Positions 15,237-17,116 of a stretch of DNA of 17,116 bases are shown piece by piece. The stretch covers positions 1 through 17,116 of the forward strand of contig JBFGJY010000053.1 in assembly GCA_041576975.1 (NCBI GenBank). The letters are read 5' to 3'. Each line of letters opens with the position of its first letter. Positions within the stretch are counted from its first letter, which is position 1. The position numbers and the translations under genes were made by a program. Under the pieces are notes generated by a model. The model did not search any database, had not been told where the DNA came from, and worked only from the letters and a program-made list of their open reading frames with translations. Origin of the DNA: JBFGJY01 sp041576975 (GTDB lineage: Bacteria > Pseudomonadota > Gammaproteobacteria > UBA4575).

Positions 15237-15271
15237 TAGCTAACCATAGAAAGTGCATAGAGGAATACAAT

Positions 15272-15535
15272 ATGAAATATCTAATAGCTTTATTACTCAC
15301 TACTTCGATAGTTTTCGCTTCTGATGATATTTATTGTTACAAAAATTCAGAAACTTGCCCAGCAGGCTCCATAATAATTGCATATGAGTTCAAAACAGTC
15401 GGATTGCACTGTGATTTTGATAAACAAATGGTCACTATGCCCAATGAATCATTTTCTCGTGGTGCAAGCTTTGGTGGTGGTGTGATGTGTGTGAAAAGGC
15501 ATAAGCCAAGAGAAAGGAAATATTTTAAAAAATAA
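15272..15535 (+). CDS. Small secreted cysteine-containing protein, unknown function
   Basis: 87 aa, not recognised. A signal peptide MKYLIALLLTTSIVFA is followed by a mature chain of about 71 residues beginning SDDIYC. Four cysteines in the mature part (YCYKN, ETCPA, LHCDF, VMCVK) are well placed for two disulphides in an oxidising periplasm. The C-terminal tail is strongly basic (KRHKPRERKYFKK). No catalytic motif is seen. AGAGGA about 10 bases before the ATG at 15272 is the best ribosome site in the window, and a promoter-like pair lies further upstream, so it looks like a single-gene unit. It ends 84 bases before a strong hairpin shared with the convergent folA gene. Confidence 0.75.
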   Translation: MKYLIALLLTTSIVFASDDIYCYKNSETCPAGSIIIAYEFKTVGLHCDFDKQMVTMPNESFSRGASFGGGVMCVKRHKPRERKYFKK

Positions 15536-15619
15536 ACCATGAAGGCTAAGCAAAACTTTAAAGTCTACGTAACAATTTACTAAATTCCGATCTACATTCA
15601 AATAAGTTCTAATAGTTGT

Positions 15620-15647
15620 ATGTCCGCTTTTGGCTAAAAGCGGACAT
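15620..15647. terminator. Strong 12-bp hairpin between convergent genes; TCCGCTTT repeat copy
   Basis: Perfect 12-bp arms ATGTCCGCTTTT (15620-15631) and AAAAGCGGACAT (15636-15647) with a GGCT loop. The stem is an extended version of the hairpin at 1731-1752. It lies 85 bases past the small secreted-protein gene and 6 bases past the folA stop, so it could end transcription from both sides. The plus side continues TTTATATTT, fair for an intrinsic terminator; the minus side has no T-run. Confidence 0.6.
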
Positions 15648-15653
15648 TTATAT

Positions 15654-16151
15654 TTAAACATGGCCCTTAATTCGAAAATATTGAATAAATTCCATATCAA
15701 ACTTGTTTTTCTCATCTTTAGCTCGAAACTCCCTCTCCACTTCTTTCCAATTTCTCTCATCCCACTCTGGAAAATAGGTCTCGCCTTCTAAATGAGCATG
15801 CACAAGCGTGACATACATTTGTTTTGCGAGTGGAAGTGTGTATTTGTATATATCTGCTCCACCTATCACAAAAACTTTTGTAACTTCCGCTACTAAATCC
15901 TTTACTTCATTCCAATTAGAGACAACATTGCAACCTGTCGCACGGTAATTATTATTACGAGTTAGCACAATATGTTGGCGTCCGGGCAAAATTCTTGGAA
16001 GCGATTCAAAAGTTTTTCGCCCCATCACAATCGGATGCCCCATAGTTATTTTTTTAAAGCGTTGTAAATCTGCAGGTAAATGCCAGGGTATTTGGTTGTT
16101 TTTACCAATTAAACCCTGCGGAGTCATCGCTACGATGATTGCAATCTCCAT
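15654..16151 (-). CDS. folA: Dihydrofolate reductase
   Basis: 165 aa (E. coli 159). FolA reduces dihydrofolate to tetrahydrofolate with NADPH, regenerating the folate oxidised by thymidylate synthase. Catalytic region IPWHLPADLQRFKKIT contains Trp23 and the key acidic Asp28, matching E. coli Trp22 and Asp27. NADPH contacts are GRKTFES (44-50) and VIGGADIY (95-102, Gly97-Gly98). Folate-tail Arg58 is in LPGRQH and Thr115 in MYVTLVH. Start is the ATG at 16151. It is the second gene of the thyA-folA unit, 11 bases after the thyA stop. In E. coli folA is next to apaH; here it is close to apaH but on the opposite strand. Confidence 0.97.
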   Translation of the reverse strand: MEIAIIVAMTPQGLIGKNNQIPWHLPADLQRFKKITMGHPIVMGRKTFESLPRILPGRQHIVLTRNNNYRATGCNVVSNWNEVKDLVAEVTKVFVIGGADIYKYTLPLAKQMYVTLVHAHLEGETYFPEWDERNWKEVEREFRAKDEKNKFDMEFIQYFRIKGHV

Positions 16152-16162
16152 GCGTAAATTGC

Positions 16163-16957
16163 CTACACAGCTACGGGAGCTGAGATATGCTCATGGCACT
16201 TATAATTTTGTAACTCGAAATCCTCATATACAAAATTAAATATAGATTTAACTTCTGGATTGATATGCATGTTAGGCAAAGCATAAGGAGTTCGACTAAG
16301 TTGTTGCCGTGCTTGTTCAACATGATTGTTATACAAATGCACATCACCAAAAGTATGCACAAACTCCCCTACTTCATAACCTGTTACATGCGCCATCATT
16401 TGCAGTAACAACGCATACGACGCGATATTAAAGGGCACGCCCAAAAACACATCTGCACTGCGTTGATAAAGCTGACATGAGAGGCGATTTTGTGCGACGT
16501 AAAATTGAAAAAAGGCATGACAAGGAGGTAAAGCCATATTATCTAACTCGCCAACATTCCAAGCGCTGACAATATGTCTTCGCGATAATGGATTTTGCTG
16601 TAACTGTTCAACCAGTTGAGTAATTTGATCGATTGTTCCGCCATCCGCAGATTTCCAAGTTCGCCACTGTGATCCATAGACTGGACCTAAATCTCCTTTC
16701 TCATCTGCCCATTCATCCCATATCGATACTCCATGTTTGTGCAAATACGAAACATTAGTATCACCACGCAAAAACCATAACAATTCGTAAATAATGGATT
16801 TCAAATGCAATTTTTTTGTAGTCAGCAAAGGAAAACCATTTGCTAAATCAAATCGCATTTGATAACCAAATACAGAAAGCGTACCTGTACCTGTGCGATC
16901 ATCTTTTTCTACACCATGAGTCATCACATGATGTAATAATTCTAAATATTGCTGCAT
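16163..16957 (-). CDS. thyA: Thymidylate synthase
   Basis: 264 aa, identical in length to E. coli ThyA. It methylates dUMP to dTMP using methylene-tetrahydrofolate and releases dihydrofolate, which FolA recycles. Active-site residues fall at the E. coli positions: Arg21, Arg126-Arg127 (LSRRHIV), catalytic Cys146 (PPCHAFFQF), Arg166-Ser167 and Asp169 (QRSADV), Asn177 (FNIAS), His207 and Tyr209 (DVHLYNN), with the C-terminus SAPVAV intact for closure over substrate. Start is the ATG at 16957; the upstream GGG is a weak ribosome site. Only 17 bases separate the start from the terminal palindrome, so its natural promoter is either within that palindrome or outside the window. Confidence 0.98.
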   Translation of the reverse strand: MQQYLELLHHVMTHGVEKDDRTGTGTLSVFGYQMRFDLANGFPLLTTKKLHLKSIIYELLWFLRGDTNVSYLHKHGVSIWDEWADEKGDLGPVYGSQWRTWKSADGGTIDQITQLVEQLQQNPLSRRHIVSAWNVGELDNMALPPCHAFFQFYVAQNRLSCQLYQRSADVFLGVPFNIASYALLLQMMAHVTGYEVGEFVHTFGDVHLYNNHVEQARQQLSRTPYALPNMHINPEVKSIFNFVYEDFELQNYKCHEHISAPVAV

Positions 16958-16974
16958 AACTTAACCCGCATATT

Positions 16975-17116
16975 GCGTAAGAGTGCGGAATTTTTGGTGA
17001 GAGATCGCTTTGCTTGGCGCCGCTCTGGACTGAAAGCCATAGCTATAGCTATGGCTTTCAGTCCAGAGCGGCGCCAAGCAAAGCGATCTCTCACCAAAAA
17101 TTCCGCACTCTTACGC
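16975..17116. repeat. Perfect 142-base palindrome at the window end
   Basis: Bases 16975-17045 and 17046-17116 are exact reverse complements, 71 bases each, with no spacer and no mismatch. The centre reads AGCCATAGCTATAGCTATGG. The palindrome stops exactly at the last base of the window, so its true extent is unknown. The right arm adds no new sequence. It replaces whatever normally lies upstream of thyA; no protein can be recognised in the arm. It may be a real inverted repeat, or a fold-back created during library preparation or assembly. Confidence 0.95.

Noticed and set aside
16960..17045. C-terminal end of an lgt gene upstream of thyA
   Set aside because: A frame is open on the minus strand and ends at a TAA just before thyA, but its translation does not resemble the end of Lgt and it lies in the palindrome.
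16975..17116. Hairpin telomere of a linear replicon
   Set aside because: A closed hairpin end would sequence as a perfect palindrome, but there is no protelomerase gene and the neighbours are core chromosomal genes; an assembly or library fold-back is simpler.

Overview
The window looks like one chromosomal contig from an AT-rich gammaproteobacterium (about 40% GC by eye). The main evidence is the block lptD-surA-pdxA-...-rsmA-apaG-apaH, a classic gammaproteobacterial order, plus thyA and folA, which match the E. coli proteins nearly residue for residue at their catalytic positions. I cannot place it below class level. All recognisable genes are intact.

Layout, left to right. (1) 10-1608 (+): a TPR protein with an N-terminal DNA-binding-like domain and a TolB-like domain. 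(2) 1609-2234: a 626-base gene-free stretch holding pieces of at least three kinds of short palindromic repeat. (3) 2235-6849 (-): a two-gene RND efflux unit, periplasmic adaptor then inner-membrane permease, with a repeat element inserted between the two genes. (4) 6948-15118 (+): lptD, surA, pdxA, a PNPOx-fold protein, two unrecognised small genes, rsmA, apaG and apaH. (5) 15272-15535 (+): a small secreted cysteine-containing protein. (6) 15654-16957 (-): thyA-folA, converging on the previous gene with a strong hairpin between them. (7) 16975-17116: a perfect 142-base spacer-less palindrome that ends exactly at the window edge.

How the genes fit together. LptD inserts LPS into the outer membrane and SurA is the chaperone that delivers LptD and other barrels, so their adjacency is functional. 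PdxA makes the PLP precursor, RsmA dimethylates 16S rRNA, and ApaH hydrolyses Ap4A. ThyA and FolA form the thymidylate/folate cycle. The adaptor-permease pair would need an outer-membrane channel encoded elsewhere.

No CRISPR array, tRNA, rRNA, transposase, toxin-antitoxin pair or recognisable defence system is present. The points most worth checking are the terminal palindrome, the inverted modular repeats flanking the RND permease gene, and the three poorly characterised genes lying between pdxA and rsmA.
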